The notes: generated by a model from the letters alone, not told the origin. Shown: positions 7,361 through 15,630, numbered from the stretch's first letter. The stretch is 16,062 nt of DNA from CAZBWE01 sp964495465 (GCA_964495465.1 CAZBWE010000055.1:1-16062), one strand, 5' to 3'. Numbers and translations: made by a program.

Positions 7361-8329
7361 CTATTTTCCTGTTCGTGGGGACTGCATTACAAAGTCGGTT
7401 AAGTCTTTCAAATTTGCAGTGGCAAGACAGATGCGAGAATCCGCAGCACCATAATACATCAAAATCTTTCCATTTTTATTTATCCACCCGCAGGGAAAGA
7501 CTACGTCATCCACGTCACCTTCACGCTCGTAAGAAGCTTTTGGACCAAAAATCCATTCATCAGACCTGCGAATAACTTTCCTTGGGTCTTCGAGGTCAAG
7601 CAATACAAGACCCAGCCTGTAAATAGAGCCCGATGCAGTGGTACGGACGCCGTGATACAACACCAGCCACCCTTCTGGAGTTTGCATAGGCGGGGCAGAA
7701 AGCCCGATTTTGTTGGCATCCCACCACGCACCGCGCCTGGCCTGAATCACCTCCAGATGTTCGCCCCAATGCTTGAGATTAGGCGAAAAAGAAAGCCAGA
7801 TATGAGCTTCGATTGCTACTACTTTTGCGACAGGACGATGCAGCATTGCCCAGCGGCCATCAAAACGAACGGGAAATAGTGCTGCATCTTTGTCTTCCGG
7901 AGGCATCACCGGCCCTAATCGCTGAAATGTCTTAAAGTCCTTTGTCGTCGCCAATGATACCAGAGGCCCGCCTTCGGAAAATGCCGTGTATGTTATGGCC
8001 CACTGCCTGAGTTCTTCGAGCCAGGTAATTCTCGGGTCCTCAATACCCCAAAGTTCCTCCGGATATTGTTCCGGTTCCGGTCTTAATGTTGGCTGGGGGT
8101 CTATTTCCCATTCGTCAACACCGTTTTCACTTCTGGCTACAGTAAGATGCGAAATGCCTCTGAAATCTTCCACTCGAGCAAGTAGAAGTATTTTGTTATC
8201 CATTTCAGCGGCAGCGGCGTTAAAAACCGAATTGGCGGCATAAGGCCAATCCTTCACCGACAAAATGGGATTATCCGGATGCCTGGTGAATAGCTCGTGG
8301 ATGATAGTTTTATCGATCTTCTCTTCCAT
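7361..8329 (-). CDS. GH130-family glycoside phosphorylase/hydrolase (five-bladed propeller)
   Basis: 322 residues, normal for GH130 (old DUF377). Signature parts: FTRHPDNPIL near the start, GIEDPR at 95-100 (the aspartate of EDPR is in the active-site block), FPVRFDGRWAMLHRP, GWLVLYHGV, YRLGLVLLDLEDPRKVIRRS, VVFPCG and MYYGAADSRICLA. Most characterised members break beta-mannosides with phosphate to give mannose 1-phosphate; some are hydrolases. Phosphorolysis versus hydrolysis cannot be settled by eye. No signal peptide. It is the first gene of the tight block GH130, PIG-L, GT4 and GH100-like, and starts 19 bp after the MarC stop. No strong Shine-Dalgarno is visible close to the ATG. Confidence 0.85.
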   Translation of the reverse strand: MEEKIDKTIIHELFTRHPDNPILSVKDWPYAANSVFNAAAAEMDNKILLLARVEDFRGISHLTVARSENGVDEWEIDPQPTLRPEPEQYPEELWGIEDPRITWLEELRQWAITYTAFSEGGPLVSLATTKDFKTFQRLGPVMPPEDKDAALFPVRFDGRWAMLHRPVAKVVAIEAHIWLSFSPNLKHWGEHLEVIQARRGAWWDANKIGLSAPPMQTPEGWLVLYHGVRTTASGSIYRLGLVLLDLEDPRKVIRRSDEWIFGPKASYEREGDVDDVVFPCGWINKNGKILMYYGAADSRICLATANLKDLTDFVMQSPRTGK

Positions 8330-8348
8330 AAATTTACTACATTTAACC

Positions 8349-8933
8349 TCAAATCTGTTGAATAAGCTCTACTAAGCCCTTCCTTATTAACATTATTGCT
8401 ATTGCCGCCAGCAGCAGGCTCGTTATTTTCGAAAGGGCCTTCGAGCCGGCTTCGCCTAAAACCTTCATCACAAAAGATGATACACTAAAAATTATACCTG
8501 CCAACAGAATATTTGCCAGAACGGATATAAGCGTAGCGAATAATCCGTATTGCGAGATTATTATCAGTGAAGTAGTTAATACTGCCGGGCCTACAATCAA
8601 GGGCGTCCCCAGGGGAACAGCCCCAAGTTCATGGCCCGGTATTCGTCTTCGCTTGACAGGGTTTATAATATCGATTATGGCCAGGCAAAAAAGTATTGCT
8701 CCCCCTGCCACCATAAAATCTCCAATAGTTATGCCCAGTATCCTGAAAACCCCTTTACCAAGAAATATAAATCCAACCGCCAGGCACACGGCTGTAAGCA
8801 TAGATTGAACAATTACTTTTATTCTTTGCTGCCGGTCTATTCCCTGTGTCAGTGAAACAAATATAGGCAGTACCCCCACGGCGTCAATAGCCACAAATAT
8901 CGGTATAAATGAAAGCAAAATATTCTTAAGCAT
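8349..8933 (-). CDS. MarC-family integral membrane protein
   Basis: 194 residues from the ATG at 8933, with six probable membrane helices. Family hallmarks seen: IDAVGVLPIFVSLTQG near the start (the usual form is D-P-x-G-x-x-P-I-F), GDFMVAGGAILFCLAIIDI, and GTPLIVGPAVLTTSLII in the middle. MarC proteins have no established function; a role in multiple antibiotic resistance was proposed then withdrawn. An in-frame TTG two codons upstream (8939) is 11 bp from AAAGGA and is an alternative start. It is 64-70 bp after the antiporter gene and just ahead of the carbohydrate block. Confidence 0.88.
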   Translation of the reverse strand: MLKNILLSFIPIFVAIDAVGVLPIFVSLTQGIDRQQRIKVIVQSMLTAVCLAVGFIFLGKGVFRILGITIGDFMVAGGAILFCLAIIDIINPVKRRRIPGHELGAVPLGTPLIVGPAVLTTSLIIISQYGLFATLISVLANILLAGIIFSVSSFVMKVLGEAGSKALSKITSLLLAAIAIMLIRKGLVELIQQI

Positions 8934-9003
8934 ACTCAAAACACCGCAATTCCTTTATATTCCTTAATTAAACACATACTTACGAAATATCCCCTGTCGC
9001 TGT

Positions 9004-9972
9004 TCAGATTCTCATTGGTTGAACGATGACGAAGAAAATATATGCCGAATAAATTATTAAAAAAAGCACACTCTCCCACCTGTCCAAAACCTTCTTTTTT
9101 CCTGTGAACATACTGAAAAACAACAGCAGGCTGGCAATTATCAGCACCATAATATCTATATTGGCTTTAGCTTCGAATTTTATAGGCCTGATAATCGAGC
9201 TAATCCCCAAGATGAAAAAGATATTAAAGATATTGGAACCTACCACATTGCCAACGGCCAATTCTGCATTCTTTTTGTATGCCGCCATTGCAGAGGTGGC
9301 CAATTCCGGAATCGAGGTTCCTACTGCGACTATCGTTAAGCCGATTGTAGTCTCGCTGACGCCTAATAAGCCGGCCAGCACCACCGCCCCTTTGACAATC
9401 CACCTGCCGCCAATAATTAAGAGAAACAGCCCCAATACTATGAAGCCCACGCTCCCCGGAATCTTATGTTTTTTCCCGGGTATATGTTCCCCTAATCCTG
9501 TAGCATTATGAGCAATACCGAAAGTGTAATAAATAAACACGATGAAAAAAGCAATCAATACCAGGCCGTCTATCCTTGTTAAAGCCGAAAAGCCGACACC
9601 ATCTATCCATCCGTCGTTGGCCAAAACGCCCACCAACAGAGCTGCAAGCAAACTTAACGGTATCTCTTTCCAGGCCGTCCCTTTGGTTACTGCTAACGGA
9701 AAAATGACTCCGCTAATACCAAGAATGAGCAAAATATTTGCTATGTTACTTCCAATTATATTGCCAAGAGTAATTCCGTAACTGCCCCGAATGCTTGAAA
9801 CTATGTTCACGGATAATTCCGGAAGCGATGTCCCGAATGCAACCACTGTCAAGCCAATCACAAGGTCGGATACTTTTAGTTTTCTTGCCAGAGACCCGGC
9901 TCCATCGACCAGAAAGTGCGCCCCTGCGACCACGGCGCCGAAGCCGATTATCATCAGGATATATATTAACAT
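9004..9972 (-). CDS. CaCA-family Na+/Ca2+ (cation) antiporter, YrbG-like
   Basis: 322 residues, about ten membrane helices. Both inverted alpha-repeats of the Ca2+:cation antiporter family are complete: GLTVVAFGTSLPEL (40-53) with GNIIGSNIANI (70-80), and GLTIVAVGTSIPEL (211-224) with GNVVGSNIFNI (241-251). The acidic residues in the two SLPEL/SIPEL motifs bind the cation. It sits in the inner membrane, probably swapping Ca2+ for Na+ or H+. The ATG follows AGGAAGG at 8 bp. It lies 102 bp after the UPF0316 gene. Homologue of E. coli YrbG (ChaA is a distinct family member); the ion is inferred. Confidence 0.93.
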   Translation of the reverse strand: MLIYILMIIGFGAVVAGAHFLVDGAGSLARKLKVSDLVIGLTVVAFGTSLPELSVNIVSSIRGSYGITLGNIIGSNIANILLILGISGVIFPLAVTKGTAWKEIPLSLLAALLVGVLANDGWIDGVGFSALTRIDGLVLIAFFIVFIYYTFGIAHNATGLGEHIPGKKHKIPGSVGFIVLGLFLLIIGGRWIVKGAVVLAGLLGVSETTIGLTIVAVGTSIPELATSAMAAYKKNAELAVGNVVGSNIFNIFFILGISSIIRPIKFEAKANIDIMVLIIASLLLFFSMFTGKKKVLDRWESVLFLIIYSAYIFFVIVQPMRI

Positions 9973-9980
9973 AGACTCGA

Positions 9981-10011
9981 CCTTCCTGAAGGAGCGTTGC
10001 CTTCCTGCAAC
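9981..10011 (-). promoter_or_regulatory. Antiporter leader with a duplicated Shine-Dalgarno-like octamer
   Basis: Just upstream of the antiporter ATG the minus strand carries CAGGAAGG twice (10007-10000 and 9988-9981), 19 bp apart. The outer copy is the loop of a possible 5-bp stem, GTTGC/GCAAC (9996-10011). The inner copy is the likely ribosome binding site, with a weak CCTT/AAGG stem. The stems are short, so any role in translation control is a guess. Confidence 0.2.
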
Positions 10012-10074
10012 AGTACTTACCTGGTATTCTTTATTTCTCGCTTCATTAGAACATCCGTTGCTCTGAAATTGTGT

Positions 10075-10677
10075 CTATTTTCCTTTTCTAAACGGTTTAA
10101 ATATCTTAAGCAAGGTAGATTCATGCCAGCTTTGTCTAACTGGAAATATGCCGCTTTCTACAAAACCTACCTCCTCTATGGTGTAGAAAGCATTCGGATT
10201 GAACTTTTTTACCAGCTCGATTATCGGCTTAACCTCCCGCCTGGGTACGATTGTGAAAACAACTTTTACATCGCCGGAAGCCCCCTGGCCGTCAACACTG
10301 GTAACTCCGTAATCTTTAGATTTAAGATGCTCTAATAATGACACGGCGTCTTTTTTGGTAACGATTCGTACGAGAACCATCCCCAGGGACAATCTTTCTG
10401 CTATGCAAATCCCCATATAGTTACCCATCGCAAAGCCGCCAGCATAGGCGATATAGCACATAGGGTTGGAAAGGTTCTTCATAATCTGACCGATTGCAAG
10501 AAGCCAGATTATAATCTCGAAAAATCCGACAACAGGTGCAAGATATTTGAATCCCCTCGAGACAAATATGACACGAATCGTTCCAATGCTGACGTCAGCT
10601 ATTCGGGCGATAAAAATAAGAAAGGGGACAACGACCCAAGTATAATATCCGGAGCTTGTTAGCAATATACCATCCAC
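10075..10677 (-). CDS. UPF0316/DUF2179 (DUF5698) membrane protein
   Basis: 200 residues from the GTG at 10677. An N-terminal DUF5698 region of about three membrane helices (VPFLIFIARIADVSIGTIRV, APVVGFFEIIIWLLAIGQI, CYIAYAGGFAMGNYMG) is followed by a soluble DUF2179 domain (about 105-180) with VLVRIVTKKDAVSLLEHL and VFTIVPRREVKPIIELVKK, a small ligand-binding-like fold also found at the end of YitT-family proteins. Function unknown. The start is fixed by sequence: AAGAAAGG lies 9 bp upstream of the GTG, and the more distal TTG at 10743 is part of the -35 element and so is not transcribed. Confidence 0.85.
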   Translation of the reverse strand: MDGILLTSSGYYTWVVVPFLIFIARIADVSIGTIRVIFVSRGFKYLAPVVGFFEIIIWLLAIGQIMKNLSNPMCYIAYAGGFAMGNYMGICIAERLSLGMVLVRIVTKKDAVSLLEHLKSKDYGVTSVDGQGASGDVKVVFTIVPRREVKPIIELVKKFNPNAFYTIEEVGFVESGIFPVRQSWHESTLLKIFKPFRKGK

Positions 10678-10714
10678 TTCATCATACCTTTCTTGTGAGT
10701 TACTAAAACACAGT

Positions 10715-10743
10715 ATTGTAGTATTTTGCAGGCTAAAAGTCAA
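10715..10743 (-). promoter_or_regulatory. Strong sigma70-type promoter for the UPF0316 gene
   Basis: TTGACT (10743-10738), a 17-bp spacer, then TACAAT (10720-10715): 5 of 6 matches in each hexamer at ideal spacing. Transcription should begin near 10708, giving a leader of about 31 nt that contains AAGAAAGG before the GTG start. It may also serve the antiporter and MarC genes downstream. Confidence 0.7.
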
Positions 10744-10829
10744 TAAGGGCGGATTTAATTACAAAAAATGCCCCCGTGTACAAAAGGCGTTGCAGCAGAT
10801 GCGTCCCGCTTTGATGATTTCGCTTTTTA

Positions 10830-12623
10830 TTAGCTATGGGCCTGGTCGAGGATGAGGTCTTTTACCTTCTGGCTGGGCAGATTGAGCGCACCGTATGCAG
10901 CAGCGGCGGCACTGCGTAGCTCGGTGTCGGTTTCTCCTGAGCTGATAAGCTCGTAAATTCCGTCGACCATTTGCTCCATCAGCATATTGGCATGCAGTTT
11001 TGCTGAGATGGACAGTGATTCAAAGGCTGCAATCCGGACATCGGCACTATTGCGGCTGCTAAGGGCCATTACGGCGATTGCCCGCTGTGCGTTAGGACTG
11101 TCGAGATAGGCCAGAATCCGGCCGGCAAGAGTCTGGATTTCAGGACGATTATCATTTATTGCTTTTATAAGAACGCCCTGGGCAGGAGATAAATCAATGA
11201 CGAGATTTCGGCTCTCCGCTACCTTGAGCATAGCTTTAGCCGAACGCAGTGCGTATGTATCGGCTAATTCTTCGTTCCATATATAAACATCACCACTGGC
11301 CGACTGAGGGTTGGTTACCAGGGCCTCTGCTAAATTTCTAACTACATACTTGCTTTCAGGGAACTTCTTTTTTTGGCCTGCTTCAGCTATTGCTATTGCT
11401 GCACTATATCTAACGGCTCTGCTGTTAAAAGAAAGTGCCTGTATAAGTGGTTGCTCTACGCCGATTTGATAAAACAGGGTTTTCTCACCGGCTGTTGTTG
11501 CCAGTGCCTCGACGGCGCCCAGTGCGACATAGGCATTATTATCCCTGATGGCTCTCGCAAGGGCCTGATGTAGATATTCCGGCCCTGCTGTCGTTGCATA
11601 GACGAGCGCATCAGCATGACCGGGGCCAAAATAATCGGGCATATCAATGCCAGCGGACTCGGCCTTGAAGAAAGCCGCCAGCCAGAGGCCTATTGCCTGG
11701 CCGAAGCTCGGAGCGGCCCTGAGCGACCACTCGCATACCTGCATCGCCATAAGCTCGTAAAAGTAACTTCTGTCAACCTCCTCCAATACTAATTGCTGCT
11801 CGAGAGGATCCCAGAACCATATATTTGCAAAGTCCGCCATTTCTGCCGGTGCTAATGATTCGGCATAGTAATAGTATTGTTCTGCAAGCTGGTAGAATAA
11901 ATGTGCTGCCGGGACTTTCAGGGCATCCGGGTCAATTTGCTGGATACTGTTAGCGGCCAAGCTTCGAAGCTCGGCTGATTCGTCATTTTCAGTAATGTAT
12001 TTTAGATATGCCAGCGAATGTGTGTAGCCGATTTTCCCCAGCGCCCTTATTATCTCAGCTTTAATCGCTGTATTTTTTGTCTGCAAAGCGGCGGTGAGCG
12101 GTCTTATTGCATCTCTGCCGATTTGCGGAAGCGCTCTTGCGATATTAGGATATTCCTTCTTTCGGGGTGGGTCGGACATCGCATCGAGCATATACGGTAT
12201 CGAATATTCACCGGCGTTACGGAGCCGTTGGACCGCCATAAGCCAGCCCCGGTCGGTGCTTGAAAGTCTTCTTATCTCTTCGGCAATAATCCTTGCTTCA
12301 GACCGATGAGTGAATCTGCCCTGCTCGATAATTCCGATAATTTTTTTACTGAGCTCCACGAGCTCGGCGTCCGGCGCAGAATCAATGACCATTAACAAAA
12401 TCTCGTAGCCAGCCGGGTTGTCTTTGCTTAATTCCATCAATTGCGCAGGGTCGGGATTGCTTTCCAGAATCACCTGTGCATATCCCTTGGCCAAATCGAG
12501 TCTGCCGATTTTCGTATAATGCAGAAAGTCGTTCCAGTTCTCCTCAAGGGTTTGGGTAAAACCTGCGTTAGCAATAAAAATTACCGTTAATAGAACTACT
12601 GCGAAAGTTTTTCCCTTAAACAT
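10830..12623 (-). CDS. Exported HEAT-repeat protein
   Basis: 597 residues. Signal peptide at 1-20 or so (MFKGK, then VVLLTVIFIANA; cleavage probably after A-N-A). The rest is almost all helical. HEAT/PBS-lyase-like repeats are clearest at about 140-232 (IGRDAIRPLTAAL, KAEIIRALGKIG, LRSLAANSIQQID), 335-415 (AYVALGAVEALATTAG, RAVRYSAAIAIAEAG) and 490-590 (PEIQTLAGRILAYL, VRIAAFESLSIS, LRSAAAAAYGAL). A non-repeat section at 235-330 is rich in Tyr/Trp. Such solenoids are protein-binding scaffolds; no enzyme motif is visible. Similar exported HEAT proteins are common in planctomycetes and of unknown role. ATG follows GGAGAC at 6 bp. A near-consensus promoter lies about 100 bp upstream. Confidence 0.85.
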   Translation of the reverse strand: MFKGKTFAVVLLTVIFIANAGFTQTLEENWNDFLHYTKIGRLDLAKGYAQVILESNPDPAQLMELSKDNPAGYEILLMVIDSAPDAELVELSKKIIGIIEQGRFTHRSEARIIAEEIRRLSSTDRGWLMAVQRLRNAGEYSIPYMLDAMSDPPRKKEYPNIARALPQIGRDAIRPLTAALQTKNTAIKAEIIRALGKIGYTHSLAYLKYITENDESAELRSLAANSIQQIDPDALKVPAAHLFYQLAEQYYYYAESLAPAEMADFANIWFWDPLEQQLVLEEVDRSYFYELMAMQVCEWSLRAAPSFGQAIGLWLAAFFKAESAGIDMPDYFGPGHADALVYATTAGPEYLHQALARAIRDNNAYVALGAVEALATTAGEKTLFYQIGVEQPLIQALSFNSRAVRYSAAIAIAEAGQKKKFPESKYVVRNLAEALVTNPQSASGDVYIWNEELADTYALRSAKAMLKVAESRNLVIDLSPAQGVLIKAINDNRPEIQTLAGRILAYLDSPNAQRAIAVMALSSRNSADVRIAAFESLSISAKLHANMLMEQMVDGIYELISSGETDTELRSAAAAAYGALNLPSQKVKDLILDQAHS

Positions 12624-12721
12624 CGAAATGTCTCCATAACAGTCGTGTAATTTGCATTATCAGTAGCTGCTCTTTGTTTCAAGTTAAGGCAACTTTATAA
12701 ATATTCGTCTTTGAGGGTGCT

Positions 12722-12750
12722 ATATTATAAATAAATCATTTCTCTGTCAA
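12722..12750 (-). promoter_or_regulatory. Near-consensus sigma70-type promoter for the HEAT-repeat gene
   Basis: On the minus strand a perfect TTGACA (12750-12745) is followed by TATAAT after 15 bp (12729-12724) or by TAATAT after 17 bp (12727-12722). The predicted transcript start near 12715 leaves a leader of about 90 nt before the HEAT gene ATG. No terminator-like or riboswitch-like fold was obvious in the leader. Confidence 0.7.
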
Positions 12751-12763
12751 CAAAAAACCACTG

Positions 12764-12965
12764 ATGATGACCCTTTTTCAAACTGATTGTGGCTGTAAGA
12801 TGCGTATTTGGAATAAGTTAATGTGGACGAAATTCCTTGAGCCATACTATATAGACACGGATTTGCGATTGTGCCCTATGGCAAATAAACGAGCATCGGA
12901 AATTTGATATAAACGCCGCAATGCCCATTTGGCCTGAATGGATGAGCAACTTCAAGGATTTCTAA
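12764..12965 (+). pseudogene. Decayed remnant of a planctomycete-type prepilin (type II secretion pseudopilin-like) gene
   Basis: Between two minus-strand genes the plus strand has two consecutive coding-like stretches in different frames. The first (12764-12907) contains FLEPYYIDTDLRLCPMANK and stops at TGA. The second, from about 12900 to 12965, ends PIWPEWMSNFKDF then TAA. As I recall them, prepilin-type proteins with an N-terminal methylation motif in Phycisphaerae carry a similar 'LxPYYxDxxLRLCPMATK' segment in the middle and end in 'WPEWMxxFKxY'. If so, both the methylation-signal N-terminus and most of the C-terminal half have been lost by deletion with a frameshift. No intact start or ribosome binding site was seen. 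Family call from memory, so moderate to low. This fills most of the 362-bp gap; the rest is the HEAT gene promoter and leader. Confidence 0.45.
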
Positions 12966-12985
12966 AGCTGGTTTTGCCGCACTGC

Positions 12986-15520
12986 TTACTTCATTAAAGC
13001 ACTTACAAACGAATTCAATCGCTTAGAGTCTATTTTTGTAGTTTTCGTTCGCTGTTGAAGTTCCTTAATAAATTGTATCATTATATGCGTTAATACGGCG
13101 CCCGGCCTAGGATAAGCGGCTACGATATAGTGAGGCCCTTCGGTTAATTCTCCCTCTTCTTTTTCTAATTCAGCCCTTAGGTTGTCCGGGGATATCAATG
13201 AATTCGCATACTGGAAAATAACCTTATCCATCGCCTTATATACTTCTTTGCTCTCTTTGACCAGGCCATAATAATCGAGAAGCTGTGCAAAAACATAATT
13301 GGACGTTGTATAGACGTCTTGTCCCTGTTCCGATTCTACTGCCTGCCCATCCTCTGTCCGGCACATGGCCCAGCCCATCAGCGTCCGGTTATTCGTGTAA
13401 ATTGTCCTGAGGATTTTTCTGGCCCTGTCATCAGAGATGAAAGGCTCTTCTCCCATTGCTATCAATGACCACAGGGCATCCAATTGGTTGGTCCAGACAT
13501 CCGTGTTCGTTTTTCCTGTAACAGGGTCATAGCAGGTGATGTAATACTGGGGTCTTTTGCCTCTGCTGTTTTTCGTATCTGTCCATAATTTCTCAAATTC
13601 TACGGCGGCTTTTTCAAAGGCCTTTTCGTATTTTTTCCGGACGGATTCGTCTTTCATCAATTCTGCCATTCCAACCATTGCTCGACAGCCGGCCATAAAA
13701 ATAGTTGCATCATAGGCATCTACGCCGAACAGGGTTAGATTATCAAAGGTATTTTTGACTTCGCCGGGATTGCCTTCAGGGATTCCGTCTCCGTCTATGT
13801 CAAGCTTTTTCAGAAATTCGAATCCGAATTTAAGCGTCTTCCAGTTCTTCTTTAGAAAATCGGTATTACCAGTGAATTTAACGTTGCGCAGGACTCTTAA
13901 GGCCAGTTTGGGAAAAAGGTCCACCCAGTAATTATTATTGTACCAGGTGTAATCGCTGACATTACGCAGGGCATGGCCTTTCGGCAAAGCGCCTAAATCA
14001 TGTGCCACGCTGCCTTTAATCTTAAAAGTATCTTTTATCTGGGTCAGCGACATGCCTTCGTATTCTTCTGGATAGCTCTCGAAATGCTGCCTGGCCTCAG
14101 TAAAAGACGCATGGAGATGGTAATACCGCTCTGTCAGGTCTTCTGCGAGAATCGAGTTTATGAAACTTTGACAAAGCTCTTCTTCTATGTGAGGAAAGAG
14201 TATAAGCATTACCATCGAATACCAGTCAACATCCGAGGGATTGATGTAGGCGTAATCGAAACATTCGAGGAATCTGGCAATGTCATTGCCTCCCCTGTCC
14301 TCAATCCAGACTGCGGCATTTGACAATGGAAAACTAAATTCGTTTAAAATCAGTCTGACTAATCTTAAGGCACCCATCCTGTCATTTTTATAGGAGGGGT
14401 TGTTCTGTATCTGTTCATATATCCGGCTCTGGATGGCTATTGTCCGGTTCAGCCATTTAGGATAATTATTTAGGGCAATTTTTACCATATCCACTGCCCT
14501 GCTTTTATTATCCTTAAAACTTTTGACGTATTTACGTTCAAATTTTTTCCCGTCAATAAACCGCTGTTGCGGGAAATCCAACACTATGGCAACTGGTATC
14601 TTTATGGTTGCTTGCGGCTTTAATTTAAAAGTAAGGCTGATGGCTGCTCCATAATCCTGATTAAGAATAGGCCCTCTCTTCTCGTAAAAACTTCCATCGT
14701 CATTCAGCAATAAATCCTGTTTAAGCCGATTTAAGCAAAAATAAGGTTGTGTATCTATTTCTACGCCTTTAATTACCGGAACAGCTATAACCATCCTGTC
14801 CCGGCATTCCTTACTCCCCATAACCACCCCTCTTATGCCGGCATCTCTAAAATCTTTATGCAAATGGCCTTTCACCGGCGTTGAGCATATATAAACAGTA
14901 TCCTGGTCCGTTGGCTTTAGTTCCTTTTCCTGTAGGTTTACGAGAGATGGGCGGGGTATTACTAAAGTAATTTTCCGGGCTTTGTTTGCATTATTCTTTA
15001 CTTCATACTCTTCTACGCCAACGGGCATTAGGGCCTGTGCATCTCCGGATAGAAAAGGAGAAATCATTCTTCTTATCACACTGACCGTGCCTAATTTGTA
15101 TGTCATTTCCAGTAAAGGTGTGGCAATAGAAATTGAGATATGCTTTTCGGATATATGAGGATGGTAATAATTTTTCAAGGCGGGTATATCGTCGGGCCCT
15201 TCTACCGCCGCGGGATTTCTTCTGGTGAGCATAACGAATTTATCATCGATGCGGACAAATGGCGCAGATGCAAATTGAATTGCGTTTTGATTTAATAAAA
15301 TCAGCCTGCCGGCGTCATTAAGTCTATTGTATAAACCATCGGGAGATATACCTATCGAGCAGGTCGGAGCGCCCTGAAGGGCAATGGTGTGAGGAAATTG
15401 AAGGGTTTTTGACATTCCCTGAAAATGAACCTTCATTTTATTTTCATCATAAATACGTGATATCTGTGCTCCTGAAATTGTAAAGATGTCGCTTATTTTT
15501 AATCTAATACCTTTTGGCAT
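12986..15520 (-). CDS. GH116/GBA2-like beta-glycosidase
   Basis: 844 residues, within the family range. The N-terminal half (about 1-330) is the beta-sandwich part, the C-terminal half (about 340-830) the (alpha/alpha)6 barrel (DUF608). Seen: FLECFDYAYINPSDVDWYS (417-435), HDLG (507-510), NNYWVDLFPKLALRVLRN (529-546), DIDGDGIPEG (574-583) and NTFDNLTLFGVDAYDA (590-605). Placed beside human GBA2 from memory, E419 in FLEC lines up with the nucleophile Glu and D593 in TFD with the acid/base Asp, so both catalytic residues appear kept, although the surroundings are diverged. GH116 enzymes cleave beta-glucosides, beta-xylosides or glucosylceramide. No signal peptide, so cytoplasmic. AAGGAG lies 10 bp before the ATG. 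It follows the GH3 fragment by 110 bp; substrate unknown. Confidence 0.75.
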   Translation of the reverse strand: MPKGIRLKISDIFTISGAQISRIYDENKMKVHFQGMSKTLQFPHTIALQGAPTCSIGISPDGLYNRLNDAGRLILLNQNAIQFASAPFVRIDDKFVMLTRRNPAAVEGPDDIPALKNYYHPHISEKHISISIATPLLEMTYKLGTVSVIRRMISPFLSGDAQALMPVGVEEYEVKNNANKARKITLVIPRPSLVNLQEKELKPTDQDTVYICSTPVKGHLHKDFRDAGIRGVVMGSKECRDRMVIAVPVIKGVEIDTQPYFCLNRLKQDLLLNDDGSFYEKRGPILNQDYGAAISLTFKLKPQATIKIPVAIVLDFPQQRFIDGKKFERKYVKSFKDNKSRAVDMVKIALNNYPKWLNRTIAIQSRIYEQIQNNPSYKNDRMGALRLVRLILNEFSFPLSNAAVWIEDRGGNDIARFLECFDYAYINPSDVDWYSMVMLILFPHIEEELCQSFINSILAEDLTERYYHLHASFTEARQHFESYPEEYEGMSLTQIKDTFKIKGSVAHDLGALPKGHALRNVSDYTWYNNNYWVDLFPKLALRVLRNVKFTGNTDFLKKNWKTLKFGFEFLKKLDIDGDGIPEGNPGEVKNTFDNLTLFGVDAYDATIFMAGCRAMVGMAELMKDESVRKKYEKAFEKAAVEFEKLWTDTKNSRGKRPQYYITCYDPVTGKTNTDVWTNQLDALWSLIAMGEEPFISDDRARKILRTIYTNNRTLMGWAMCRTEDGQAVESEQGQDVYTTSNYVFAQLLDYYGLVKESKEVYKAMDKVIFQYANSLISPDNLRAELEKEEGELTEGPHYIVAAYPRPGAVLTHIMIQFIKELQQRTKTTKIDSKRLNSFVSALMK

Positions 15521-15630
15521 CTAACATTTTCTCCTTAATCATTCAAATTTTGGCCCGTATCCGGCGGTAATCATTTATTTTGAGTCAGATTCTTTTTATA
15601 TAGGAAGAAAGCCCCGGATTCTATTCATTT

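Noticed and set aside
9104..9511. 135-codon plus-strand open frame
   Set aside because: Antisense to the antiporter gene, whose alpha-repeats are intact; hydrophobic composition is a mirror of membrane codons.
12986..15520. Glycogen debranching enzyme as the identity of the 844-residue protein
   Set aside because: HDLG, DIDGDGIPEG and the TFD motif in order fit GH116 (DUF608) better than GDE/amylo-1,6-glucosidase.
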